DNA of 7,159 nt from Rhodoferax sp. GTDB taxonomy: Bacteria; Pseudomonadota; Gammaproteobacteria; Burkholderiales; Burkholderiaceae_C. Every line of letters starts with the position of its first letter. Position 1 is the first letter of the stretch. A model generated the notes under the pieces. It saw only the letters and a list, made by a program, of their open reading frames with translations, was not told the origin of the DNA and did no database searches. Below are positions 1-5,351 of this stretch, one piece after another. Made by a program: the position numbers and the translations under genes. The DNA lies in the NCBI GenBank assembly GCA_020048795.1, contig JAIFMA010000108.1, positions 1-7,159 of the forward strand, given 5' to 3'.

Positions 1-1
1 G

Positions 2-163
2 CATCAGGTGAACTTTGTGGAAAGATCTCATGTTTTGGTTGACCACAAGCAAGGAACAAAAATATTCGGGCCGTACTTGTTGAAACCAGAGACACAGATC
101 CAACAACCGCCAAATTCTAGTCCTGTGTTAATGCAAGTCGCGCACTTTTTTGACAGAAGTTGA
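2..163 (+). CDS. Possible 3' end of an unidentified gene, cut by the window edge
   Basis: One forward frame is open from the left edge to a TGA at 161-163, giving 53 codons with no start inside the window. The translation starts HQVNFVERSHVLVDHK and ends LMQVAHFFDRS, with a Pro/Gln/Asn-rich stretch in the middle. I recognise no family. The stretch is visibly more AT-rich than the pyk gene beside it. An open frame of this length in moderate-GC DNA could arise by chance, so this is only a candidate. If real, it would end convergently with pyk, about 90 bp from the pyk stop. Confidence 0.2.
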   Translation, partial: HQVNFVERSHVLVDHKQGTKIFGPYLLKPETQIQQPPNSSPVLMQVAHFFDRS

Positions 164-191
164 CTATTTGCAGCTCCCTCCAAGCCAGCAT

Positions 192-208
192 GCTGCGCAA
201 CACGCAGC
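192..208 (-). other. Small hairpin downstream of pyk, possible weak terminator
   Basis: A perfect 6-bp stem, GCTGCG / CGCAGC, encloses a 5-nt loop, 44 bp beyond the pyk stop. On the pyk strand it is not followed by a convincing run of T, so it lacks the second half of an intrinsic terminator. It may stabilise the mRNA 3' end or be incidental. Confidence 0.25.
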
Positions 209-251
209 CAAAGCCCCTGGCATGGCACCTGACGGTCGGGGCCGACGCGGC

Positions 252-1682
252 TTACCCGACCCGGCAAATCTTGAGCAGGTTGGCCCCGCCAGAAGAACCC
301 ATGGGCTCGCCGCAAGTGATGACATAGACATCGCCAGACTGAACAATGCCACGCTTTTTTAGATCACTCGCAGCTTGCGCCAGAGCGGTGTCGCGATCGG
401 TGCTGGTGTCAATCAGCAGCGGACGAACGTTGCGGTAGAGTGTCATCTTGCGCTGTGAGGCGATTTTGGAAGTCAGCGCGTAGATCGGCACCCGAATCAG
501 GTGACGGCTCATCCAGAGTGCAGATGAGCCGCTTTCGGTCAGGGCCACGATGGCTTTGGCACCCAGGTGATGGGCGGTAAACAGCGCGCCCATGGCGATA
601 GTCTGGTCAATGCGGGTAAATTTGATGCCGACAAAGTCAGCTTCAAACTTGAGCTGCCGACCGGCTTCGGCAGCAAGGCAAATCTTGGCCATTTCGATCA
701 CGGTTTCCAGCGGATATTTGCCAGCGGCAGTCTCGGCTGACAACATCACGGCATCGGTTCCGTCCAGCACGGCGTTGGCCACGTCGCTGACCTCGGCGCG
801 GGTCGGCACCGGGTTGGTGATCATCGACTCCATCATTTGGGTGGCAGTAATCACCACCCGGTCGTGCTCCAGTGCCAGTTTGATCATGCGCTTTTGCAGC
901 CCAGGCACCAAGGCGTTGCCCACTTCAACCGCCAGATCGCCGCGGGCCACCATGATGCCATCGCTGGCCAGCAATATTTCCTCAAGTTTGGGAATCGCTT
1001 CCGCCCGCTCGATCTTGGCGATCAGTCCGGGTTGGTGGCCGTCCTCGGCAGCAACATTGCAAAGTTGGCGCGCCATTTCCATATCGGTGGCGCTTTTCGG
1101 AAAACTCACTGCCACATAGTCGGCCTTGAAGCTCATGGCAGTGCGGATATCGTCCATGTCTTTGCCGGTCAGAGCCGGGGCGGACAGACCGCCACCCTGC
1201 TTGTTGATGCCCTTGTTGTTGGACAACTCACCACCGAGCTTGACCGTGGTGTGAATCGCCTCCCCACGCACCTCATCGACGACGATGACGATCAGTCCGT
1301 CATTTAACAGCAGCACATCGCCGGGCTTGACCTCGCGTGGCAGTGCCTTGTAGTCCAGACCGACGCAGCTGCTGTCGCCGAGTTCGGTGCGCGATGCGTC
1401 CATGACAAATGTCTGGCCGGGTTCCAGAAACACCTTCCCTTCGGCAAATTTGCCAACACGGATTTTCGGACCCTGCAAGTCTGCCATGATGGCCACTTCG
1501 TGGCCAGCGCGGGCAGCAGCCTCGCGCACCATGCGGGCACGGTCAATGTGATCTTGCGCAGTGCCATGGCTGAAATTCAGCCGCACCACGTTGACACCGG
1601 CGCGAATCATCTGCTCAAGCAGGGCTGGATCACTGGATGCGGGGCCTAAAGTGGCAACAATTTTGGTCGTGCGACGCTGCAT
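252..1682 (-). CDS. pyk: Pyruvate kinase
   Basis: Cytosolic glycolytic enzyme converting phosphoenolpyruvate and ADP to pyruvate and ATP. The 476-residue product has the length usual for bacterial pyruvate kinases and is complete. The N-terminal barrel start carries TKIVATLGPASS (6-17) and VVRLNFSHG (32-40) with the substrate/nucleotide-contacting Arg34, Asn36 and Ser38. GPKIR at 71-75 opens the B (lid) domain, which runs to about residue 170. The family signature GLIAKIERAEAI lies at 219-230, with catalytic Lys223 and metal ligand Glu225, and ARGDL (246-250) supplies the second metal ligand Asp249. ITATQMMESM (278-287) and DAVMLSAETAAGKYP (310-324) are standard active-site strands. From about 345 is the C-terminal domain, containing TESGSSA (382-388). 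I start at the ATG giving MQRRTTK because AGGA lies 7 bases upstream; an in-frame start 18 codons further out would add non-homologous residues. The gene lies 78 bp after marC on the same strand, so the two may be co-transcribed. Confidence 0.96.
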   Translation of the reverse strand: MQRRTTKIVATLGPASSDPALLEQMIRAGVNVVRLNFSHGTAQDHIDRARMVREAAARAGHEVAIMADLQGPKIRVGKFAEGKVFLEPGQTFVMDASRTELGDSSCVGLDYKALPREVKPGDVLLLNDGLIVIVVDEVRGEAIHTTVKLGGELSNNKGINKQGGGLSAPALTGKDMDDIRTAMSFKADYVAVSFPKSATDMEMARQLCNVAAEDGHQPGLIAKIERAEAIPKLEEILLASDGIMVARGDLAVEVGNALVPGLQKRMIKLALEHDRVVITATQMMESMITNPVPTRAEVSDVANAVLDGTDAVMLSAETAAGKYPLETVIEMAKICLAAEAGRQLKFEADFVGIKFTRIDQTIAMGALFTAHHLGAKAIVALTESGSSALWMSRHLIRVPIYALTSKIASQRKMTLYRNVRPLLIDTSTDRDTALAQAASDLKKRGIVQSGDVYVITCGEPMGSSGGANLLKICRVG

Positions 1683-1760
1683 GAATCGGTCCTGATGGTA
1701 TTTGGTTGCGCGATTCTCACACGGAAGCGCTGACATGACCGCGACCGGACATGCGCCCCC

Positions 1761-2381
1761 TTACTTTCCGAGTACCGGAAACAGTTTGATCAGCCCGTCT
1801 GACATCACTTCGACGGCCAGAGCGGCCAATATCAATCCCATCAGTCGGGTCATGACGTTGATGCCGGTTTTGCCAAGCCCCTTGGCAATGGGTTGTGCCA
1901 GCGAAAAACACAGCGCCGTGGCAATCGCCACCACCACGCCGTAGCCGACCAGGGCACTCAGTTGCCAGATGGTTTTGGCTTTTTCGGCATAAATCACCAC
2001 TGTGGACATGGTCGCCGGACCGGTCAGCAACGGAATGGTCAGTGGGACCACTGCAATGCTGGCACGGGCGGCGGCATCGCTCATTTCTTCCTGGTTCGAC
2101 TTGGCCTCAGCGGGCTGGGCGTTGAGCATGGCCAGTGCCGAGGTCAGCAGCAGCATGCCACCACCGACCTGAAAGCTGGCCAGCGATATACCAAAGAACG
2201 CCAGGATGTGCAGGCCCATCAGGGCACTGGTGGCAATCACCACAAAGGTGCTGAACGACGTGATCCAGATGGTACGACGACGCTGCTCCAGTGTGAAATC
2301 TTGCGTGTAATGAATAAAGAACGGCACGATGGCCAGCGGGTTGACGATGGCCAGCAGCGTGACGAGCGGTTTGAAGTCCAT
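1761..2381 (-). CDS. MarC family integral membrane protein
   Basis: A 206-residue, very hydrophobic protein with about six predicted membrane helices (roughly 5-23, 40-60, 62-85, 108-132, 141-163 and 175-198). It matches the MarC/YchE/YhgN family (old name UPF0056) in length and in motifs: AIVNPLAIVPFF (11-22) in the first helix, a glycine-rich QVGGGMLLL in the third, and PLTIPLLTGPATMST (113-127) in the fourth. It acts in the inner membrane. The family's transport substrate is not established; the early link of MarC to multiple antibiotic resistance was not upheld, so no substrate should be assumed. The ATG is the earliest possible start because an in-frame TAA lies three codons upstream. 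The bases before it (TAACATCCCCCC) contain no Shine-Dalgarno, which is unusual. It lies directly upstream of pyk and is divergent from the hydrolase pseudogene, with 74 bp between the two start codons. Confidence 0.9.
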   Translation of the reverse strand: MDFKPLVTLLAIVNPLAIVPFFIHYTQDFTLEQRRRTIWITSFSTFVVIATSALMGLHILAFFGISLASFQVGGGMLLLTSALAMLNAQPAEAKSNQEEMSDAAARASIAVVPLTIPLLTGPATMSTVVIYAEKAKTIWQLSALVGYGVVVAIATALCFSLAQPIAKGLGKTGINVMTRLMGLILAALAVEVMSDGLIKLFPVLGK

Positions 2382-2455
2382 GGGGGGATGTTAGCGGCTG
2401 GCCGACAAAATCTTTTAGCATCGGGCATCAATATCAGCCATTGAGGAACTTCAAC

Positions 2456-3088
2456 ATGACCCATTCGATGGAACTCACCGCCGCCGACGGCTTTCGTTAA
2501 ATTTTTGGCATCAATGCGCACATTCGCGCCGTAGCGGATGGCTACGCAGCGCAGGGCTATCTGGCGCTGGCGCCGTCCACCTTTCACCGGGTCGAACCAG
2601 GTGTGGAAATGGGCTATACGCCCGAGGACATCACAGCCGGGGTGGCATTAAAGGCGCTGGTGGAGTCGCTACCGCCACCCGGCGTGTTGCAGGACCTTCA
2701 GGCAACGATTGATTACGCGGCGCAAGCCGTGACCGGCCAGGTTGGCGTGGTGGGTTATTGCTGGGGCGGTTTGCTGACCTGGCGCGCTGCGTGCCTGCTT
2801 TCGAACATCGCCGCAGCCGTGCCCTATTACGGTGGCGGCATGACGGTGGCCAGCGAGATCGCCCGCTCGCCCAAGTGTCCGGTACTGGCGCATTTTGCCA
2901 GTCAGGATCAGTCCATTCCTCTAGAAGGTGTTGAGGCGCTCAAACAGGCACACCCCGACATCGCGTTGTACATTTACGATGCCAGCCACGGTTTTAATTG
3001 CGATCACCGCGCCGCTTACAACGCACCGGCCGCGGCACTGGCACATGAGCGCACCCTGGCTTTTTTTGAGCGCACCCTGCGGGCCTGA
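2456..3088 (+). pseudogene. Dienelactone hydrolase family gene, inactivated by internal deletion and stop
   Basis: Alpha/beta-hydrolase of the dienelactone hydrolase (carboxymethylenebutenolidase-like) family. A good Shine-Dalgarno (GAGGA, 2443-2447) sits 8 bases before ATG 2456. Translation gives MTHSMELTAADGFR and then TAA (2498-2500). The same frame continues at once as IFGINAHIRAVADGYAAQGY and runs to TGA at 3086-3088. Homologues carry about 20-23 residues between ADGF and the (Q)E-IFGVN motif (first beta strands). These are missing, and the stop stands where that motif's Glu codon should be. The downstream part retains the nucleophile motif GYCWGG (Cys), DQSIPL (Asp) and SHGFNCD (His), the whole catalytic triad. 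Restart at internal ATG 2603 would give 161 residues but lose still more of the fold. I therefore call it a pseudogene, recently inactivated because the remainder is well preserved. It is divergent from marC; the native substrate is unknown. Confidence 0.85.
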
Positions 3089-3340
3089 ACTGAAGCTAAG
3101 TATTTTCCAATTCAAGTATGAGCCTGAAGAGAAGCCAGTTTGACATCAATCATCGTACAGGCTGACCGGGTTAAAACCGACAGTGTAAATGGCGTGAAGT
3201 TGCCCGTTGTGGCCACCCAAACTTGCTCGGCTACAGCTCGCCGGAATTGCCCCTGTTTGCGGTAGGCGCTTGCGGCGCCGTCTTTGGACTTTGTGGATTT
3301 TTTTAAAACAAGCCCGGTGGGGGCCCGCGCAGCGGGGAGA
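3089..3340. other. Unassigned spacer between the hydrolase pseudogene and the group II intron
   Basis: No gene is recognised on either strand. It contains a GGCGC / GCGCC hairpin with a 5-nt loop (3265-3279), followed about 20 bases later by a run of seven T (3298-3304). That is a possible terminator for rightward transcription, though the gap is long. The last bases before 3341 serve as the 5' exon of the intron. The stretch may be a decayed mobile element, but I could not identify one. Confidence 0.4.
3327..3340 (+). other. Intron-binding sites IBS1 (and tentative IBS2) in the 5' exon
   Basis: The last six exon bases, GGGAGA (3335-3340), pair fully with TCTCCT (3515-3520) inside the intron: five Watson-Crick pairs and one G-U. 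IBS2 is less certain. CGCGCA (3326-3331) can pair with TGTGTG (3496-3501) with two G-U pairs, and GCGCAG (3327-3332) can pair with CTGCGT (3418-3423). The first fits the expected order of EBS2 shortly before EBS1 better. Confidence 0.55.
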
Positions 3341-3514
3341 GTGCGCCCCTGAAGGCGCTACGTTAGCACGGTGAAAGTCCGTGTCAGGGTAAGCCAAGGC
3401 CCTGTAGCTGAAAGTAACTGCGTCGCCGCGAGGCGGGGTGGAGAGCAACTGGAGGCGAACTGACGGTCCGCAGTAAAGCGAACTCGATTCGGCGGTGTGT
3501 GACGACGAGCCTGC

Positions 3515-3520
3515 TCTCCT
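3515..3520 (+). other. Exon-binding site EBS1 in intron domain I
   Basis: TCTCCT is complementary to the six exon bases immediately before the 5' splice site. It sits in an 11-nt loop (3512-3522) closed by GCC / GGC (3509-3511 with 3523-3525), with a further GAC / GTC helix outside (3501-3503 with 3529-3531). A terminal loop is the expected setting for EBS1. The preceding C3514 could also pair with G4179, the first base of the 3' exon. Confidence 0.7.
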
Positions 3521-3893
3521 ATGGCGAAGTCTGAAATCCACCCGGTACGCTGATATGGCGTGTAAAGCGATGCTGGGGTTGCATGGCGTGGTTGGAGGCG
3601 GAACGTTCGGAAGATGTAGTGAGATAAGCGGGGAGACCTGCCGCCCGAGGTGACGGGCAGCAGGAGTCAGAACCATCGTAGTAGCGATGGGTCACTGGAA
3701 CAAGCCAGGGCTAACGGCACGCTGGAAACGGTGTGCGCAAACCGCAAGGATTGCAGAAGAAACGGGGCGAGACCCCTTGTGCCTAAACCGAAGTGAAAGT
3801 GTCCTGAGAAATGCGGAGTAGAAAAGCCGCACCAGCCAAGAGTGGTAGGAAAGTGGATATGTAAAGTTCAGAAAGGATGAAAGCATGAGCGAA

Positions 3894-3927
3894 TCAGTGT
3901 CAGTGTCAGTGTCAGTGTCAGTGTCAG
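3894..3927 (+). repeat. Hexanucleotide tandem repeat (TCAGTG), 5.7 copies
   Basis: Five perfect TCAGTG units plus TCAG lie just after the maturase start codon and encode alternating Ser-Val. The unit length is a multiple of three, so gain or loss of copies would not shift the frame. The array probably arose by replication slippage and lies outside the conserved RT core. Confidence 0.95.
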
Positions 3928-4105
3928 AAAAGGCTAAACAAACTGAATCTGCCCCAAACCAATGGGTGTGGGTGGATCGTACTGTCTGTACAGAGCGTAT
4001 GTTGGCGGCGTTGGGTAACGGCATCAAAGGAAACAAATGGTTTAGTTTGATCGACAAAGTCTATCGACCGAGTACCCTGCAATTGCCGTCAAATACCCAA
4101 GGTAG

Positions 4106-4138
4106 GAGCCCAGTGCGTGAATTGCGCACGCTGGTATC
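4106..4138 (+). ncRNA. Group II intron domain V (catalytic hairpin)
   Basis: A GAGCC-type 5' strand with the AGC triad at 4107-4109 leads into CCAG (4110-4113), which pairs with CTGG (4131-4134). Above it, TGCG (4114-4117) pairs with CGCA (4125-4128), with the conserved two-base CG bulge at 4129-4130 on the 3' side and a short loop. In my fold the lowest part is imperfect: C4109 faces T4135 and G4108 faces A4136. This copy may therefore be weakened, or my register may be off. Confidence 0.65.
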
Positions 4139-4141
4139 TGT

Positions 4142-4178
4142 GCGGGGGGCGCTCAGTAATGGGTGTCTCTACCGCGAT
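4142..4178 (+). ncRNA. Group II intron domain VI with bulged branch-point A and 3' splice site
   Basis: GCGG (4142-4145) pairs with CCGC (4172-4175). GGGGCGCTC (4146-4154) pairs along its whole length with GGGTGTCTC (4161-4169), four of the nine pairs being G-U. The loop is AGTAAT. T4170 and A4171 are unpaired between the two helices, and A4171, eighth base from the intron end, is in the position expected for the branch-point adenosine. The intron ends GAT at 4178. Confidence 0.85.
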
Positions 4179-4265
4179 GGCTAGACGCAAAGCCGCAGGC
4201 AGTGCAATCGGAGGACAAGGCGAAGCATGAAATCAGGGGGGTTGTCGGCTGCGGTTCATTGCCTG

Positions 4266-5138
4266 TCAACGCGTCGCCATGTAGCCTGCATACAGCGCGG
4301 TGTGAAGGCCGCGCAAGGTCTTGCGCTGCTCAATGACCTCGCGTTGACGGCCCTGGCGCTCCAGACCAAGCAGTTCAAGCAACACGCGCAGGGCCTGTTC
4401 GGGTGCTGTGTACTGGGCGGGCTGCGCCTGGGTCAGCGCACTGGCAAGTGAGGGCCGTTCTGTCAGCACCCAGGCCGGAAACCAGGCCAGGTCACTGGCA
4501 TCACCCACGCCTTCAAAACGATCTTCAAACTTTCGGATCAGGGTCTGCAGAACCGGCTCAGCACTTTGCTGCACCACCGACTCCAGACGCTGCGGGGCCA
4601 TCCAGGCCAGCTCCGCCAGCAAACCCCAATTGGCCTGTAAACCCTGCAAGCGCAAGCGGGCGTGCAGCATCCACGACAAGGGTGCCGGGATGCGCCGCCA
4701 GGATGCGATGTGGTTCACGGCCTCGACGCTCGCTTGCCAGTCGCAGGCATTCAACCAAAGCAAGGCGGCATGATCGTCCGGCAGGTCCGTGCGAAATCGC
4801 AGTGCGCCAGCACGGTGCGCCAGTTCACGCCAGCGTTGGCGTAACCACTGGCTTGCCTGCGTGCTGCCCAGGCTGTGGTGCGCTGCCGGTGTGATCTGGT
4901 CCTGCATCTTCTGGCGCTCGACGCAGAGTTCGCCATGGTCGCGAAGTGGCGTGGTTCTGCGCTCGGCCAGCACCACGATCAACAACCGCAAGTCCACCAG
5001 GCAGTCGTCGTGCGGGTGACGCTGGCCCAGCGTGTCCCAAGCCCGTTGCGCGGCGGGTGCATCGGCTTGTTCGAGCGCCAGAATGACATCGTTGCGCAGG
5101 GCAAGGTTGTGGCTGTCATTGAAAAAATCTAGTTGCAT
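4266..5138 (-). CDS. Hypothetical protein, mostly helical
   Basis: A 290-residue protein starting MQLDFFNDSHNLALRND and ending ALYAGYMATR. I recognise no catalytic motif, signal peptide or membrane segment. It is rich in Ala, Leu, Arg, Gln and Trp, and its repeated amphipathic helices (for example 15-35, 85-105, 150-175 and 240-280) suggest an alpha-helical repeat-like cytosolic protein. That is an impression, not a family assignment. Codon use looks like the neighbouring chromosomal genes, and the reading frame is long and clean. I chose ATG at 5138; an in-frame GTG 26 codons upstream (5216) would add a Pro/Asn/Thr-rich stretch unlike the rest. No strong Shine-Dalgarno precedes either. It ends 88 bp past the 3' end of the group II intron and is oriented toward it. 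The gene on its 5' side, the FAD oxidoreductase, is 213 bp away on the same strand, so co-transcription is possible but not shown. Confidence 0.8.
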   Translation of the reverse strand: MQLDFFNDSHNLALRNDVILALEQADAPAAQRAWDTLGQRHPHDDCLVDLRLLIVVLAERRTTPLRDHGELCVERQKMQDQITPAAHHSLGSTQASQWLRQRWRELAHRAGALRFRTDLPDDHAALLWLNACDWQASVEAVNHIASWRRIPAPLSWMLHARLRLQGLQANWGLLAELAWMAPQRLESVVQQSAEPVLQTLIRKFEDRFEGVGDASDLAWFPAWVLTERPSLASALTQAQPAQYTAPEQALRVLLELLGLERQGRQREVIEQRKTLRGLHTALYAGYMATR

Positions 5139-5254
5139 GGTGGTCGGCTGCCACTGCCTTGTCGGTGGGGTCCGGTTTGCGGCATTGGGTGATTCGGGCC
5201 CGACATTGTGACGCACAAAGGCCGACCCGCCAAACCCAGCGCTGACAGCTGACG

Positions 5255-5272
5255 CGGCCTAAGACCAGGCCG
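5255..5272. other. Hairpin in the spacer between the oxidoreductase and the hypothetical gene
   Basis: CGGCCT / AGGCCG form a 6-bp stem around a 6-nt loop. There is no T run on either side, so it is not a standard intrinsic terminator. Confidence 0.3.
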
Positions 5273-5284
5273 TAAATCTTATGC

Positions 5285-5333
5285 CAAAGTGGGCTATAGC
5301 CCTTATCCTGATTGCGCTGGCAACTATTACCTT
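5285..5333. repeat. Palindrome-containing segment, possible copy of a small intergenic repeat
   Basis: It contains a perfect 12-bp palindrome GGGCTATAGCCC (5291-5302), followed by CTTATCCTGATTGCGCTGG and an AACTATTA tail. From memory this resembles short non-coding repeats common between genes in Comamonadaceae genomes (pattern: AAA, GGGCT(A/C)TAGC, CTTAT, TGCGC, GCTATTA). Only one copy is in the window, so repetition cannot be shown here. It lies just beyond the stop of the oxidoreductase gene. Confidence 0.35.
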
Positions 5334-5351
5334 GGAAGCAAGATAGGAAAC

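Larger units (their letters stand above)
3341..4178 (+). mobile_element. Group II intron, internally deleted, lacking most of its maturase ORF
   Basis: Self-splicing ribozyme retroelement. The 5' end GTGCGCCCC fits the GTGYG consensus, and GTGAAAGTCC shortly after is typical of domain I. About 500 nt of structured, ORF-free sequence (domains I-III) precede the maturase start at 3885. Close to the 3' boundary lie a domain V-like hairpin (4106-4138) and a clear domain VI (4142-4175), and the element ends CCGCGAT, a usual AY end. Total length is about 838 nt, against roughly 2-2.5 kb for ORF-bearing bacterial introns. The shortfall is explained by loss of most of the reverse transcriptase in domain IV. 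The fold and 3' end look like bacterial IIB-type introns, but I do not assign a subclass. Splicing or movement would need a maturase in trans. The 5' and 3' flanks show no recognisable interrupted gene. Confidence 0.85.
3885..4184 (+). pseudogene. N-terminal remnant of the group II intron reverse transcriptase/maturase
   Basis: The start ATG has AAAGGA about 7 bases upstream and begins an intron-encoded protein. After a Ser-Val repeat (residues 4-14), the segment WVDRTVCTERMLAALGNGIKGNKWFSLIDKVYRPSTLQL (29-67) matches the N-terminal region of group II intron reverse transcriptases, which normally continues into RT motifs such as KGAAGVDG. Here similarity stops after residue 67 (about nt 4085). 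The frame then runs straight into the intron's domain V and VI sequence, giving PSNTQGRSPVREL and onward to TAG at 4182-4184. These last 32 residues are a read-through of RNA structure, not protein homology. All catalytic RT motifs, the maturase X domain and any endonuclease domain are missing, so the product, if made, cannot be a functional maturase. A single large deletion inside domain IV explains this. Confidence 0.85.

Noticed and set aside
235..246. GTCGGGGCCGAC palindrome as a pyk terminator
   Set aside because: The stem can be only 4-5 bp with a tiny loop, and no T run follows on the pyk strand.
592..1307. Plus-strand frames opposite pyk (592-1119 and 837-1307)
   Set aside because: These are antisense shadows of a clearly identified pyruvate kinase; GC-rich coding DNA often leaves such open frames.
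1893..2444. 183-codon plus-strand frame opposite marC
   Set aside because: His/Gln/Gly-rich antisense shadow with no domain; the MarC reading on the other strand is convincing.
3418..3423. CTGCGT as EBS2
   Set aside because: It can pair with GCGCAG in the exon but lies much too near the intron 5' end relative to EBS1; kept only as a weak alternative to 3496-3501.
3146..3676. Long minus-strand open frame of 176 codons
   Set aside because: It runs antisense across the structured 5' part of the group II intron, has a low-complexity, Arg/Ser/Pro-rich translation and no family features.
3894..3927. Possible CRISPR or satellite array
   Set aside because: The unit is only 6 bp with no spacers; it is a coding microsatellite.
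3692..4057. Minus-strand frame with Asp-Thr repeats
   Set aside because: The repeat is the TCAGTG array read backward; the plus strand carries the maturase start.
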